Below are positions 35,171 through 44,899 of a DNA stretch of 64,000 nucleotides, piece by piece. Within the stretch, counting starts at the first letter, position 1; every line of letters begins with the position of its first letter. Position numbers and translations under genes: made by a program. Origin of the DNA: Pantoea agglomerans (GTDB taxonomy: Bacteria; Pseudomonadota; Gammaproteobacteria; Enterobacterales; Enterobacteriaceae). The DNA lies in the NCBI RefSeq assembly GCF_021397715.1, contig NZ_CP090207.1:310001-374000 (forward strand). Reading direction: 5' to 3'. Below the pieces are notes generated by a model, which was given only the letters and a program-made list of their open reading frames with translations, was not told the origin of the DNA and ran no database searches.

Positions 35171-36082
35171 ATGCACCTTACTTTTCTCGGTACCGGCGGC
35201 GGCGCGCCCAGCCTGCAGCGTAACGTCACCGCTATCGCTTTTACCCGGGCGCAAAGTGGTGAAACCTGGCTGTTTGATTGCGGGGAAGGGACGCAGTTGC
35301 AGTTTATGCGTTCCGATCTGAAACCGGGCAAGCTGGATACCATCTTTATTACCCATCTGCATGGCGATCATATCTTTGGCCTGCCGGGATTGCTGACCAG
35401 CCGCTCAATGGCCGGGCTGACCAGCCCGATGACCGTCTATGGCCCGAAAGGCCTGAAGACCTTTGTCGAAACGGCCTTGTCGATCAGCGGTTCTTATACC
35501 GATTATCCGCTAAATATTGTTGAGATTGAGCCGGGCTGGACGCGGGATGACGGTGAGTTCCGCATCAGTGCCTGGCCGCTGAACCATACGCTACCCTGTC
35601 TGGGCTATCGGATTGAGCAGCATGATAAGCCGGGATTTCTCGATGCGCCGCGCCTGAAGGCCGAAGGCGTGCCGCGCGGCCCGTGGTATCAGCAGCTAAA
35701 GCTGGGCGAAACCGTCACGCTGGAGGATGGCCGGGTGATCAATGGCGCGGACTATCTGGGTCCGGCGACCAAAGGCAAAACGCTGGCGATTTTTGGCGAT
35801 ACCGCGCCGACCGAGGTGGCGTTGCAGATGGCGGCTAACGTGGACCTGATGGTGCATGAAACCACGCTGGAGGCGGCGATGACGGAGAAGGCCAACGGGC
35901 GGGGCCACTCTACCACCCTACAGGCGGCGGAGGTGGCGAAGCGCGCCGGGGCAAAACGGCTGATCGCCACCCACTTCAGCTCACGCTATCTGGCGAAAGA
36001 TATGCGCCGCCTGCTGGCTGAATGCCAGACCATCTTCCCCTGTACCGAGATGGCCTGGGATCTGGCGGTCTTTCCCCTTTAG
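35171..36082 (+). CDS. rbn: Ribonuclease BN / ribonuclease Z
   Basis: A 303-residue metallo-beta-lactamase-fold tRNA nuclease. The zinc motif THLHGDH supplies H62, H64, D66 and H67; further ligands are in ALNHT-like [21 protein letters not shown] and ATHFSSRY. It processes tRNA 3' ends in the cytoplasm. The site aggg precedes the ATG at 35171. Its TAG stop overlaps the TAA stop of the convergent CPBP gene by 4 bp. In E. coli the orthologue (elaC/rbn) lies elsewhere, so its place beside gor is a lineage-specific arrangement. Confidence 0.93.
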   Translation: MHLTFLGTGGGAPSLQRNVTAIAFTRAQSGETWLFDCGEGTQLQFMRSDLKPGKLDTIFITHLHGDHIFGLPGLLTSRSMAGLTSPMTVYGPKGLKTFVETALSISGSYTDYPLNIVEIEPGWTRDDGEFRISAWPLNHTLPCLGYRIEQHDKPGFLDAPRLKAEGVPRGPWYQQLKLGETVTLEDGRVINGADYLGPATKGKTLAIFGDTAPTEVALQMAANVDLMVHETTLEAAMTEKANGRGHSTTLQAAEVAKRAGAKRLIATHFSSRYLAKDMRRLLAECQTIFPCTEMAWDLAVFPL

Positions 36083-36897
36083 TGATGCAGTGCGGGATAG
36101 GTGAAAAACAGCAAATGGGTCATGTTGAGGGCAAAGTGCAGGGCGGTCGACAGCCATAACCGGCCGCTCCAGTGCCACGCCAGGCCATACAGTAACCCGG
36201 CGAGGGTGGCGAAGATCACCAGCAACAGACCGCCGCTCAGGTGCGCCAGACCAAACAGCAGTGAGCTCAGTAACAGCGCAGGTATACCGCCCAGCGCCAG
36301 CGCTAATTTTTGCTGCAGATAGCCACGAAACAGCGCCTCTTCCGCCAGCGAGACAAAGAACAGATTGGCGAGCATAAATGCGCCCAGCCAGTCCGGGAAG
36401 TGACGTTCAACGGCTAATCCGCCCAGCAATACGGCACTGTATAACAGCAGCGGAACGGCGGCGATCAGCGCCAGCGCGGCGGGCAGTTTATAACGCGGCG
36501 GACTGGCCGGAGCGCGAAACAGCGTCGGCAGACAGGCCAGCAGCACAAAGGGAACCAGCGCTTTATCAAAGTTAAACGAGAAGCCGAACGCCACGCTGCG
36601 CGCACCGACCTGCACATCATCAATTTTGCGTGGATTAGCAAAACCCGGGAACAGATGGAGGAATAGCCCGATGGCGATCAGCACCAGCACCGCTTCAGTC
36701 AGCAATTGCCGCCGGGGATGGTCTCGGTCATAAATACGGAATGCCACCACCGCGGCAGTGCCCGCGAACAGCAGCAGCGCGGGCCACGCTAATACGTCCT
36801 GATAAAAACCCAGCAGCGTGGCGAGCGCCAGTAACAGTAATGCCAGCCGCCGGGCCGGTTGCAGCGCGGCCAGCGCGCCAGCCAGTATGATCCACAT
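36079..36897 (-). CDS. CPBP family intramembrane metalloprotease
   Basis: A 272-residue multi-pass membrane protein (about eight helices) of the CAAX-protease/bacteriocin-processing (CPBP, Abi) family. The catalytic motif [11 protein letters not shown], the FxxxH motif [11 protein letters not shown] and a C-terminal helix with [10 protein letters not shown] are all present. Members cleave membrane proteins or peptides; in some bacteria they give bacteriocin immunity or processing. ATG at 36897 has a spaced CAGG; the frame can also start 6 codons earlier (36915). Convergent overlap of 4 bp with rbn. It lies 4.3 kb from the microcin-like gene, and no link between them is shown. Confidence 0.85.
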   Translation of the reverse strand: MWIILAGALAALQPARRLALLLLALATLLGFYQDVLAWPALLLFAGTAAVVAFRIYDRDHPRRQLLTEAVLVLIAIGLFLHLFPGFANPRKIDDVQVGARSVAFGFSFNFDKALVPFVLLACLPTLFRAPASPPRYKLPAALALIAAVPLLLYSAVLLGGLAVERHFPDWLGAFMLANLFFVSLAEEALFRGYLQQKLALALGGIPALLLSSLLFGLAHLSGGLLLVIFATLAGLLYGLAWHWSGRLWLSTALHFALNMTHLLFFTYPALHH

Positions 36898-36956
36898 GGT
36901 AAAGACCTGATACAACGCCGCAGCACCGGCAGTGTGCGGCTTAAAAGGAGAAAAAG

Positions 36957-37799
36957 TTATTCGGGTACGATCTGGTTGACCACAAAGTGGCCGGTGCCAG
37001 CCGGAACCAGTTTCTTATGCAGCCACGGCAGCAGCTCGTTCATCTGGGCAGCCAGCTTCCACGGCGGATTAATCACAATCATGCCGGAGGCGGTCATACC
37101 GCGCTGATCGCTGTCGGGACGGGCCGCCAGCTCAATCTGCAGAATATTGCGAATGCCGGTCGCTTCGAGATCGCGCAGCATATGTTTGATCTGCTGACGC
37201 AGCACCACCGGATACCAGAGCGCGAAGACGCCGGTACCGAATCGCTTATGACCTTCATGAATCCCTTTCACCACCGCCTGATAATCACTTTTCATCTCAT
37301 AAGGGGGATCGATCAGAATCAGGCCGCGACGTGACGGTGGCGGCAGTTTAGATTTCAGCTGCTGGTAACCATCAGCCCGCTCTACCCGCGCACGGCTATC
37401 TTTGCTGAATTCGTTGCGCAGCAGCGGATAGTCGCTGGAGTGCAGTTCGGTCATTTGCAGGCGGTCATCTTCGCGCAGCAGATGGCGGGCAATCAGCGGC
37501 GAACCCGGATAATAACGCAGCGTCCCGCTACGGTTCAGCGCCCGGATGGCGTCGAAGTAGGGTTGCAGCAGTTCAGGCGCGTCCGGCTGCTGCCAGATGC
37601 GGGCGATGCCTTCCAGATACTCGCCGGTACGCTCAGCGTGCTCACCGCTCAGTTGATAGCGACCCGCGCCCGCATGGGTATCGAGATAAAAGAACGGTTT
37701 CTCTTTCTCTTTCAGCGCGGTGATGATCAGGCTCAGTACGGTGTGCTTCAGCACGTCAGCGTGGTTGCCAGCATGGAAGCTATGGCGATAACTCAGCAT
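36957..37799 (-). CDS. rlmJ: 23S rRNA (adenine(2030)-N6)-methyltransferase RlmJ
   Basis: A 280-residue methyltransferase, equal in length to E. coli RlmJ (YhiR). It starts LSYRHSFHAGNHADVLKHTV, the hallmark of the family, and carries the N6-adenine methyltransferase motif LILIDPPYEM near residue 160. It methylates A2030 of 23S rRNA using SAM. Gene order rlmJ-prlC is divergent as in E. coli. RNA uptake-style naming (ComJ) in other bacteria refers to the same family. Confidence 0.95.
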   Translation of the reverse strand: MLSYRHSFHAGNHADVLKHTVLSLIITALKEKEKPFFYLDTHAGAGRYQLSGEHAERTGEYLEGIARIWQQPDAPELLQPYFDAIRALNRSGTLRYYPGSPLIARHLLREDDRLQMTELHSSDYPLLRNEFSKDSRARVERADGYQQLKSKLPPPSRRGLILIDPPYEMKSDYQAVVKGIHEGHKRFGTGVFALWYPVVLRQQIKHMLRDLEATGIRNILQIELAARPDSDQRGMTASGMIVINPPWKLAAQMNELLPWLHKKLVPAGTGHFVVNQIVPE

Positions 37800-38155
37800 T
37801 GTTTATCCTGTTGAATGTATAAGGTTTTAACTGATGGAAAATCAATTTATACCAATTATTACCTCACGTATTACCCACAGAACGACGCACAGCAACCGAC
37901 GCAGGAACAGCATGAGAATCCGCGATTATATCAGGGATGCCTCGCTGATGGGTCGAAAGCGTGATAACTAATCCAGCCGCTGCCGCGCGTGACGCAGGTG
38001 AAAATCTCACAGCCAGAGTAAAAGCGTCATTACGCCCTGACCGAAGCGGCACTGCCTTGACGTAACGCAAATTTTTTTCGCCCGGCAGCCCATGAAATGC
38101 GCCGCGATAAGCACCGTTTAGTTTTTGCCGCGCCATGGTCATATTGCGCTCGTTT
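37800..38155. other. Long rlmJ-prlC intergenic stretch, no supported gene
   Basis: This part between divergent rlmJ and prlC has no convincing gene. A 92-codon minus frame (37864-38142) is open but has no clear ribosome site and low-complexity, Arg/Ala-rich translation. The stretch 37960-38100 looks like repetitive intergenic sequence rather than code; I cannot confirm copies elsewhere in the genome. prlC promoter elements follow downstream. Confidence 0.4.
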
Positions 38156-38233
38156 CTTCCGCAGCGAAGTTAGGCCCCATTGATTTTCGCTACACTTAGC
38201 CGCATGTTACTTAGATTGCGTTGCGCGACCCAT
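38156..38233 (+). promoter_or_regulatory. prlC promoter region with heat-shock (sigma32)-like boxes
   Basis: Two sigma32-like pairs are present. CTTCCG (38156-38161) and CCCCATTG (38175-38182) are 13 bp apart; CTTAGA (38210-38215) and CCCAT (38229-38233) are also 13 bp apart. CTACACT at 38190-38196 could serve sigma70/sigmaS. In Salmonella the orthologous opdA(prlC)-yhiQ operon is known to be heat-shock regulated, which supports a sigma32 promoter here. Which pair is used is not decided. Confidence 0.45.
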
Positions 38234-38264
38234 CGCGCCCCACACATCAATAAAGGACTGCGCT

Positions 38265-40307
38265 ATGACCAATCCGCTACTGACATCTTTTACGCTTCCC
38301 CCTTTTTCTGCCATCCAGCCTGAACATGTGGTTCCTGCCGTCACGGAGGTACTGAACGACTGCCGCGCGATGGTCGAAAAAGTGGTGGCGCAAGGCGCAC
38401 CTTACAGCTGGGATAACCTGGTTCAGCCGCTGGCAGAGAGTGATGACCGCCTGAGCCGCATTTTCTCGCCGGTCAGCCATCTGAACTCGGTTAAAAACAG
38501 CCCGGAACTGCGCGAAGCCTACGAGCAGACGCTGCCGCTGCTCTCTGAATACAGCACCTGGGTCGGCCAGCATGAAGGTCTGTATCAGGCCTATCGCAAC
38601 CTGAAAGAGGGCGACCAGTACGCCGCGCTGGATCTGGCGCAGAAGAAAGCGGTCGATAACGCGCTGCGTGATTTCGAACTCTCCGGTATCGGCCTGGCAA
38701 AAGATAAACAGCAACGCTATGGCGAAATTGCGGCCCGCCTCTCTGAGCTGGGATCGGCCTACAGCAATAACGTGCTGGATGCCACCATGGGCTGGAGCAA
38801 GCTGATCACTGACGAAAACGATCTGGCCGGTATGCCGGAAAGCGCGATGGCTGCCGCCAGAGCGCAGGCGGAAGCCAAAGGTCAGGAAGGCTGGCTGCTG
38901 ACGCTGGATATCCCCAGCTATCTGCCGGTGATGACCTATTGCGACAACGCCGCGCTGCGTGAAGAGATGTATCGCGCCTATGCGACCCGCGCGTCCGATC
39001 AGGGTCCTAACGCCGGTAAATGGGATAACGGTCCCATCATGGCGGAAGAGCTGGCGCTGCGTCATGAACTGGCGCAACTGCTGGGCTTCGACTCCTACGC
39101 CGACAAATCGCTGGCGACCAAGATGGCGCAAAGCCCGTCTCAGGTGATCGACTTCCTCAACGATCTGGCGGAACGCGCCCGTCCGCAGGGTGAAAAAGAG
39201 CTGGAGCAGCTGCGCGCTTTTGCCCAGAAAGAGCATGGCGTCACCGAGCTGAACCCGTGGGATCTCACCTATTACGGTGAAAAACAGAAGCAGCACCTCT
39301 ATACCATCAGCGACGAACAGCTGCGTCCTTACTTCCCGGAATCGCGCGCGGTAGCGGGCCTGTTCGAAGTGGTTAAACGCATCTACGGCATCACCGCAAA
39401 ACAGCGTACCGATGTGGATGTCTATCATCCTGACGTGAAGTTCTTCGATCTGTTTGATGAGACCGGTGAGCTGCGCGGCAGCTTCTATCTCGATCTCTAT
39501 GCCCGTGAACACAAACGTGGCGGCGCCTGGATGGATGACTGCGTCGGTCAGATGCGTAAAGCCGATGGCAGCCTGCAGAAGCCGGTCGCCTATCTGACCT
39601 GTAACTTTAACCGTCCGGTGCAGGGCAAACCGGCACTCTTCACCCATGACGAAGTGATCACCCTGTTCCACGAATTTGGTCACGGTCTGCACCACATGCT
39701 GACCCGCGTAGAAGTTCCAGGCGTCTCCGGCATCAGTGGAGTACCGTGGGATGCGGTCGAGCTGCCAAGCCAGTTTATGGAAAACTGGTGCTGGGAGCCG
39801 GATGCGCTGGCGTTTATCTCCGGCCATTACGAGACCGGTGAACCGCTGCCGAAAGAGCTGCTGGATAAAATGCTGGCGGCGAAGAACTATCAGGCGGCGC
39901 TGTTTATCCTGCGTCAGCTGGAGTTCGGCCTGTTCGATTTCCGTCTGCACACCGAATTTGACCCGACCAAAGGGGCACAGATTCTGGAGACGCTGCGTGA
40001 AGTGAAAAGCCGCGTTGCAGTGGTCCCGAGCCCGGAATGGGGCCGTTTCCCGCACGCCTTCAGCCACATCTTCGCCGGCGGTTATGCAGCCGGTTACTAC
40101 AGCTATCTGTGGGCGGATGTGCTGGCTGCGGATGCCTATTCACGCTTTGAAGAGGAGGGGATTTTCAACCGCGAAACCGGTCAGTCCTTCCTTGACAACA
40201 TCCTGACGCGCGGCGGTTCGGAAGAGCCGATGGAGCTGTTCAAACGCTTCCGCGGCCGTGAGCCGCAGCTCGACGCGATGCTGGAACATTACGGCATTCA
40301 GGGATAA
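38265..40307 (+). CDS. prlC: Oligopeptidase A
   Basis: A 680-residue M3-family zinc metallopeptidase, the size of E. coli PrlC/OpdA. It begins [20 protein letters not shown] and carries the HEFGHGLHH zinc motif near residue 469, followed by the third ligand region [12 protein letters not shown]. It degrades peptides, including cleaved signal peptides, in the cytoplasm. It is followed after 8 bp by rsmJ in the known prlC-rsmJ operon. Confidence 0.97.
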   Translation: MTNPLLTSFTLPPFSAIQPEHVVPAVTEVLNDCRAMVEKVVAQGAPYSWDNLVQPLAESDDRLSRIFSPVSHLNSVKNSPELREAYEQTLPLLSEYSTWVGQHEGLYQAYRNLKEGDQYAALDLAQKKAVDNALRDFELSGIGLAKDKQQRYGEIAARLSELGSAYSNNVLDATMGWSKLITDENDLAGMPESAMAAARAQAEAKGQEGWLLTLDIPSYLPVMTYCDNAALREEMYRAYATRASDQGPNAGKWDNGPIMAEELALRHELAQLLGFDSYADKSLATKMAQSPSQVIDFLNDLAERARPQGEKELEQLRAFAQKEHGVTELNPWDLTYYGEKQKQHLYTISDEQLRPYFPESRAVAGLFEVVKRIYGITAKQRTDVDVYHPDVKFFDLFDETGELRGSFYLDLYAREHKRGGAWMDDCVGQMRKADGSLQKPVAYLTCNFNRPVQGKPALFTHDEVITLFHEFGHGLHHMLTRVEVPGVSGISGVPWDAVELPSQFMENWCWEPDALAFISGHYETGEPLPKELLDKMLAAKNYQAALFILRQLEFGLFDFRLHTEFDPTKGAQILETLREVKSRVAVVPSPEWGRFPHAFSHIFAGGYAAGYYSYLWADVLAADAYSRFEEEGIFNRETGQSFLDNILTRGGSEEPMELFKRFRGREPQLDAMLEHYGIQG

Positions 40308-40315
40308 GTCGTTAC

Positions 40316-41068
40316 GTGAAAATCTGTTTGGTCGATGAATCAGGCGCCGGAGACGGCGCCTTATCACTTTTGGCGCAGCGCTGGCAGCTGGAGCACGACG
40401 AGAACGCGCTGCTGGCGCTGGTACAGACGCCGACCCATCTTGAGCTGCGTAAGCGCGATGAACCGAAGCTGGGCGGCATCTTTGTCGATTTCGTTTCCGG
40501 TGCGATGGCGCATCGTCGCCGTTTTGGCGGCGGACGTGGCGAAGCCGTGGCGAAAGCGGTCGGCATTAAAGGTGACTATCTGCCCGATGTGGTGGATGCC
40601 ACCGCTGGCCTCGGACGCGATGCCTTTGTTCTGGCGGCGCTGGGCTGTCGGGTGCGGATGCTGGAGCGCCATCCGGTGGTCGCGGCGCTGCTGGATGATG
40701 GCTTACAGCGTGGCTATCAGGATGCGGAGATCGGCGGCTGGTTGCGTCAGCGTCTGACGCTGATTCACGCCGCCAGCGCCCAGGCGCTGAGCGATATCAC
40801 GCCAGCACCGGACGTGGTCTATCTCGATCCGATGTATCCGCATCGTCAGAAAAGCGCCATGGTGAAGAAAGAGATGCGGGTGTTTCAGTCGCTGGTCGGT
40901 GCCGATGAGGATGCTGACGCGCTGCTGGAACCGGCCCGTCGTCTGGCAAAGAAACGTATCGTGGTGAAGCGGCCCGACTATGCGCCGCCGCTGGCAGGGG
41001 TCGTCACTCAGGCGGCGGTGGTCACCAAAAGTCATCGCTTCGATATCTATCCCCCGCTGGTCAGCTGA
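40316..41068 (+). CDS. rsmJ: 16S rRNA (guanine(1516)-N2)-methyltransferase RsmJ
   Basis: A 250-residue SAM-dependent methyltransferase, near-identical in pattern to E. coli RsmJ (YhiQ): [40 protein letters not shown] (SAM motif I), [15 protein letters not shown] and [12 protein letters not shown]. It uses a GTG start at 40316. It modifies G1516 of 16S rRNA. Cotranscribed with prlC. In E. coli dtpB follows; here the next gene is instead a convergent microcin-like peptide. Confidence 0.95.
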   Translation: MKICLVDESGAGDGALSLLAQRWQLEHDENALLALVQTPTHLELRKRDEPKLGGIFVDFVSGAMAHRRRFGGGRGEAVAKAVGIKGDYLPDVVDATAGLGRDAFVLAALGCRVRMLERHPVVAALLDDGLQRGYQDAEIGGWLRQRLTLIHAASAQALSDITPAPDVVYLDPMYPHRQKSAMVKKEMRVFQSLVGADEDADALLEPARRLAKKRIVVKRPDYAPPLAGVVTQAAVVTKSHRFDIYPPLVS

Positions 41069-41142
41069 CCGTAACGGATCTGCGCATCTGGCAAACCGGA
41101 GACCAGCCCTTCCTGTTTAATGCCGGCCGCCGCGCCAACCAG

Positions 41143-41177
41143 AAAAAGCCTGCCTGATGATATCAGGCAGGCTTTTT
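41143..41177. terminator. Bidirectional terminator between rsmJ and the microcin-like gene
   Basis: AGCCTGCCTGAT (41147-41158) pairs perfectly with ATCAGGCAGGCT (41162-41173) around a 3-nt loop, with A5 before and T5 after. It can end both the prlC-rsmJ transcript and the opposing peptide gene. Confidence 0.9.
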
Positions 41178-41237
41178 ATTAGCGTATTTAGCGGGCGATC
41201 AACCTGCCGCAGTAAATACGCAACCGCTTATATTTAA

Positions 41238-41480
41238 TCAGGCGGCTAATTTAGTCAGAAAACCTGAGAAAGCGCTTAAAAAACTTTTCGCTACGCTCAG
41301 GCCAAAGGCTTTATAAGACAGACCAATTTCTTCCTGAATAACGGTTGTTTCATTCAGAGATTTAATTGTGGTGTCGAACAGATCAGAAACCTGAGTTAAT
41401 GCATCATTAACGTTGCCGATAAATTCAGTCAGGCCCGCGCCGCTAACGGCAGCAATTTCAGTCTGGTTGATTTCTCTCAT
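41238..41480 (-). CDS. Class II microcin-like / double-glycine-leader peptide
   Basis: An 80-residue peptide starting MREINQTEIAAVSGA, which follows the leader pattern MRE(I/L)xxxE(L/I/M)xxVSG(G/A) of class II microcins (MccV, MccL), cut after the GA by a peptidase-containing ABC exporter. The predicted mature part (65 residues, G16 to A80) is mildly acidic, has no cysteine and no Gly-zipper, and ends in an amphipathic helix (AFGLSVAKSFLSAFSGFLTK). The ATG at 41480 has an AAGGAT site eight bases upstream. The gene and its flanks are AT-rich compared with neighbours. No immunity or exporter gene is adjacent. It replaces dtpB relative to E. coli. Bacteriocin activity is inferred from the leader only. 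Confidence 0.7.
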   Translation of the reverse strand: MREINQTEIAAVSGAGLTEFIGNVNDALTQVSDLFDTTIKSLNETTVIQEEIGLSYKAFGLSVAKSFLSAFSGFLTKLAA

Positions 41481-41880
41481 AATTAATATCCTTATCTTGT
41501 TGTTAAATTACATTATTGTGCTTCATCAGTCGCCCGGCGACTGAGAGAGCAGAACGAATATAATGAACCCGGCGAACCTTGCCTATAGTAAAATATTGAT
41601 AAATGAAATTGCGGCGTAAAGCGTGAGAGGAACCTTTGCTTGTTAATGTATTGCTAATATAAAGATTATTTTTATAGAGGCTAAATGCGCAATTTTATCG
41701 TGAAAGTGCGAATTATCTGATGTCTGGTAATATCGGTCACGGCGGTGTCAGTTGAACAGGCCCTTTTCCATTGTGGCGAATCGTGCTGACAGGGGAACAT
41801 CAGGAAAGCGCAATGCTGGCGACAGGCGAAGCGGGCTGGCGATATTCACTCACGGGCCGTGCCGGACCCGACGTAACGGG
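41481..41880. other. AT-rich intergenic stretch upstream of the microcin-like gene
   Basis: No gene is supported. On the minus strand it would give the peptide gene a long leader with a tight stem TCAGTCG/CGACTGA (41526-41532 with 41538-41544), 46 bp before the start codon. AT-rich tracts (41590-41720) stand out from the GC-rich neighbourhood and suggest acquired DNA or a strongly regulated promoter. A plus-strand frame from 41752 runs antisense into uspA and is rejected. Confidence 0.4.
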
Positions 41881-41908
41881 AAAAAGCCGGTGATTGTCGC
41901 CGGCTTTA
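41881..41908 (-). terminator. Intrinsic terminator of uspA
   Basis: On the minus strand, AAAGCCGG (41907-41900) pairs with CCGGCTTT (41890-41883) and ends in TTTTT. It starts 11 bp after the uspA stop and separates uspA from the peptide gene, which therefore has its own promoter. Confidence 0.85.
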
Positions 41909-41918
41909 TGATCGGCGG

Positions 41919-42356
41919 TTATTCGTCGTCTTCATCGCGCAGCGGCACAATCAGCATGTCGATGTGCACGGTGTTGATCAACTGACGCGCCGAGGACATC
42001 AGCTTGCTCCAGAAGTCCTGGTGATGACCACATACCACCAGATCGACGTCATACTTTTTAATCGCATCGACCAGTACCTGGCCGAGATCGCCACTGCCGC
42101 TCAGCGTCTCACTGATCGGGTAGCCGGCGGAATCAGACAGACCTTTCAGCGCCGAATGGGTCTCTTCGGAAATACGCTTCTGCATATCGCCAAGGTTGAC
42201 ATCAATCAGGCCGGTATAGAGGTCGGAATAATTCACATCAACGTGGATCAGGGAAATTTTAGCGTCATAAGGGCGGGCCAGCGAAACGGCTTTATCCACC
42301 AGTAACTGACTTTCGGGAGAAAGGTCTACTGCAATCAGGATATGTTTATAAGCCAT
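41919..42356 (-). CDS. uspA: Universal stress protein A
   Basis: A 145-residue UspA-fold protein (144 in E. coli), [20 protein letters not shown] at the start and [20 protein letters not shown] in the second half. Enterobacterial UspA is a cytoplasmic homodimer induced by growth arrest and many stresses; its type does not bind ATP. The AAGGAG site before the ATG is strong. It is divergent from uspB as in E. coli. Confidence 0.96.
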   Translation of the reverse strand: MAYKHILIAVDLSPESQLLVDKAVSLARPYDAKISLIHVDVNYSDLYTGLIDVNLGDMQKRISEETHSALKGLSDSAGYPISETLSGSGDLGQVLVDAIKKYDVDLVVCGHHQDFWSKLMSSARQLINTVHIDMLIVPLRDEDDE

Positions 42357-42622
42357 GATAAAACTCCTTTCACGAGATTAAGGATGGCATCCGGTGTTCC
42401 TGCCGCGTCACAGCGTAGCGAAATCCTTTGCGCGAACGGGCGATGAGCGCCACCAAAGTGTGTACCTGCGCTGCAGGTGACGATGTTGTTATGTCTCTGA
42501 GTATAGCCTTCTCTGGTGGCAAATGCTGCTGTTGCCGCCTGGCTTGTGAATAAGATCAACGATGCGGCAATTTTACTCGCCCCGAACGAAAAACATCGCT
42601 GGAAAAAATTTAAACATTTCTC

Positions 42623-42629
42623 CTACACT
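42623..42629 (+). promoter_or_regulatory. sigmaS-type -10 box upstream of uspB
   Basis: CTACACT is a consensus sigmaS -10 sequence, 144 bp before the uspB ATG in the 417-bp uspA-uspB gap. E. coli uspB is known to be sigmaS-dependent, which fits. The rest of the gap (42357-42773) shows no gene. Confidence 0.5.
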
Positions 42630-42773
42630 GAAAAAAGGCGGTCTGGTTTGTTTCCGCCCAGGCGTTCATAACACTATCGCAGTCCGGTAATTCAGTGGTT
42701 GGCTATTTCTGTGGGCGTGCTCAGCGTTTTCCCGCTGCGTCTGTTCCTGCGGCTCCAGCCAGGAGGGGAGAAT

Positions 42774-43109
42774 ATGATCAGCACTATCGCGCTTTTTTGG
42801 GCTCTTTGTGTGGTGTGTATTGTGAATATGGCGCGCTATTTTTCGTCACTGCGCGCCCTGCTGGCGGTGTTACGTGGGTGCGATCCGCTGTTGTATCAGT
42901 ACGTCGACGGTGCGGGATTCTTCACCTCACACGGTCAGCCCAGCAAACAGGTGCGGCTGGTGACCTATATCTGGGCGAAACGCTATCTTGATCATCATGA
43001 TGACGAATTTATTCGGCGCTGCGAGCGGGTGCGTGGACAGTTTATGCTGACCAGCGCGCTGTGCGGACTGGTAGTGATCAGTCTGGTGGCGATGGCCATC
43101 TGGCATTAA
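42774..43109 (+). CDS. uspB: Universal stress protein B
   Basis: A 111-residue membrane protein, exactly the E. coli UspB length, with one helix at each end ([20 protein letters not shown] and [17 protein letters not shown]). It is needed for ethanol resistance in stationary phase in E. coli. The ATG at 42774 has a near-perfect site (aggaggggag); upstream in-frame codons are ignored. Divergent from uspA and convergent with pitA. Confidence 0.95.
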   Translation: MISTIALFWALCVVCIVNMARYFSSLRALLAVLRGCDPLLYQYVDGAGFFTSHGQPSKQVRLVTYIWAKRYLDHHDDEFIRRCERVRGQFMLTSALCGLVVISLVAMAIWH

Positions 43110-43130
43110 AAAGGGCGACTTGCGTCGCCC
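43108..43130 (-). terminator. Intrinsic terminator of pitA
   Basis: On the minus strand, GGGCGAC (43130-43124) pairs with GTCGCCC (43119-43113) and is followed by TTTTT. It lies 24 bp after the pitA stop and overlaps the uspB stop. Confidence 0.8.
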
Positions 43131-43153
43131 TCGGGTATCACTGGTTTCTGGTG

Positions 43154-44656
43154 TTACACCAGTTTTAACGCAATCCAGTAGAGCGAGCCTGACAGCACAA
43201 TACAAACCGGCAGCGTGAAGATCCACGCCATGGCGATGTTCTTGATGGTCCGACTCTGCAATCCGCCACCGTCAACCAGCATAGTACCGGCAACAGATGA
43301 GGAGAGGATGTGGGTGGTGGAAACCGGCATTCCGGTGTAGCTGGCGACGCCGATAGAGAGCGCTGCCGTTACCTGCGCCGACATCCCTTGCGCATAGGTC
43401 ATGCCTTTCTTACCGATCTTCTCACCGATGGTGGTGGCAACACGACGCCAGCCAATCATGGTACCGGTGCCCAGCGCTAACGCGACGGCGACGATAATCC
43501 AGACCGGCGCATACTCAATAGTGCCCAGCAGATCGCTTTTCAGCTTATTGAGGAAGCGCTGATCCTCCGGGGTGGTTTCCGGCAGTTTGGCCGCTTTGTC
43601 GGCGGTATCAGAGATACACAGCAGCAGACGACGCATCTGACCGCGTTGATCAACCGTCAGCTGATCGTAGCTTTGCAGATTATTCAGCAGCCCCTGCGCG
43701 CGCTGAACCGCCTGTAACGCGCGAGCGCTATCACAGTGGAACTCTTTCGGGCTGGATGACGGCACTTCTTCCGGCGTCGGCAGCTTAGGCGGAGCCATCT
43801 GAATAATATGGGTCAGCGAGGCGTTGTGCTGCTGATAATATTGCTCCAGATGATTGACCGCATCGCGGGTCCGGGTGATGTCATAGCCAGAGGCATTCAT
43901 GTTCACCACGAAGCCAGCCGGCGCGACGCCAATCAACACCAGCATAATCAGGCCGATGCCTTTCTGGCCGTCATTCGCGCCATGCGAATAGCTGACGCCA
44001 ATCGCTGAAACAATCAGCGCAATACGGGTCCAGAACGGCGGCTTTTTCTTGCCGTCGATCTTCTCGCGGTCGGCGGGCGTCATATGGATGCGGGCACGCT
44101 TTTTGGTGCTGCTCCAGTAGCGACGCAGAATAAAGATTAAGCCGCCCGCAATCACCAGGCCGACAATCGGCGACAGGATCAGCGACAGGAAGATGTTCAG
44201 GACTTTCGGGATGTTGAGCGCATCAACCACCGAGGTACCGGTCATCAGGGCGTTGGTCAGACCGATACCAATAATGGCGCCGATCAGGGTATGGGAGCTG
44301 GAGGCCGGCAGACCCAGATACCAGGTGCCGAGATTCCAGATGATCGCCGCCAGCAGCATAGAAAACACCATGGCGAGACCGTGAGCCGATCCAACATTCA
44401 ACAACAGATCGGTGGGAAGCATATGAACAATGGCATAGGCGACACTCAATCCACCGAGTAGCACGCCAAAGAAGTTAAATACACCCGCCATTACCACAGC
44501 AAGCTGGGCACGCATGGCACGCGTATAGATGACCGTCGCAACTGCGTTGGCCGTGTCGTGGAAGCCGTTGATTGCTTCGTAAAACAATACAAACAGCAGG
44601 GCAAGAACCAATAACAGGCCAGTACTGAGGTCGAGACCAGCAAACAGATGTAGCAT
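43154..44656 (-). CDS. pitA: Low-affinity inorganic phosphate transporter PitA
   Basis: A 500-residue phosphate transporter (499 in E. coli) with the two family repeats: [20 protein letters not shown] near the N-terminus and [20 protein letters not shown] plus [20 protein letters not shown] in the second half. It imports metal-phosphate complexes with H+ at the inner membrane. The ATG at 44656 ([10 protein letters not shown]) matches E. coli; an ATG 9 codons upstream is also open. The variable central cytoplasmic loop (residues about 265-370) differs from E. coli. Confidence 0.95.
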   Translation of the reverse strand: MLHLFAGLDLSTGLLLVLALLFVLFYEAINGFHDTANAVATVIYTRAMRAQLAVVMAGVFNFFGVLLGGLSVAYAIVHMLPTDLLLNVGSAHGLAMVFSMLLAAIIWNLGTWYLGLPASSSHTLIGAIIGIGLTNALMTGTSVVDALNIPKVLNIFLSLILSPIVGLVIAGGLIFILRRYWSSTKKRARIHMTPADREKIDGKKKPPFWTRIALIVSAIGVSYSHGANDGQKGIGLIMLVLIGVAPAGFVVNMNASGYDITRTRDAVNHLEQYYQQHNASLTHIIQMAPPKLPTPEEVPSSSPKEFHCDSARALQAVQRAQGLLNNLQSYDQLTVDQRGQMRRLLLCISDTADKAAKLPETTPEDQRFLNKLKSDLLGTIEYAPVWIIVAVALALGTGTMIGWRRVATTIGEKIGKKGMTYAQGMSAQVTAALSIGVASYTGMPVSTTHILSSSVAGTMLVDGGGLQSRTIKNIAMAWIFTLPVCIVLSGSLYWIALKLV

Positions 44657-44899
44657 AAACGTTACGCCATTTTTGGAGGACATGAACGCGGCGCATTATC
44701 CGCGACAACGTGCTGTATGGGAAAGGAAAATATAGTCTTAATTTGACCTTTAGCAGTAACGCACCTGACTTAAAGGGTTAAAAAGCTCCAGATATTAGCT
44801 AGTTACATTATGACACATTTACGGCAAATTTTTGACGCTGGCGTCTCAGTGAGCAGATCACTACAATCTGCGCCTTTCCGATTAAGTGAGTGAACCGCC

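Noticed and set aside
37864..38142. 92-codon minus-strand frame between rlmJ and prlC
   Set aside because: No ribosome site and biased composition. It may be repeat sequence, but I cannot check copy number.
38277..40067. 596-codon open frame antisense to prlC
   Set aside because: Produced by strong codon bias of the real gene on the other strand; no ribosome site, no recognisable domain, and prlC is certain.
41752..41985. 77-codon plus-strand frame after the AT-rich gap
   Set aside because: Covers the uspA terminator and runs antisense into uspA; no site and no homology.
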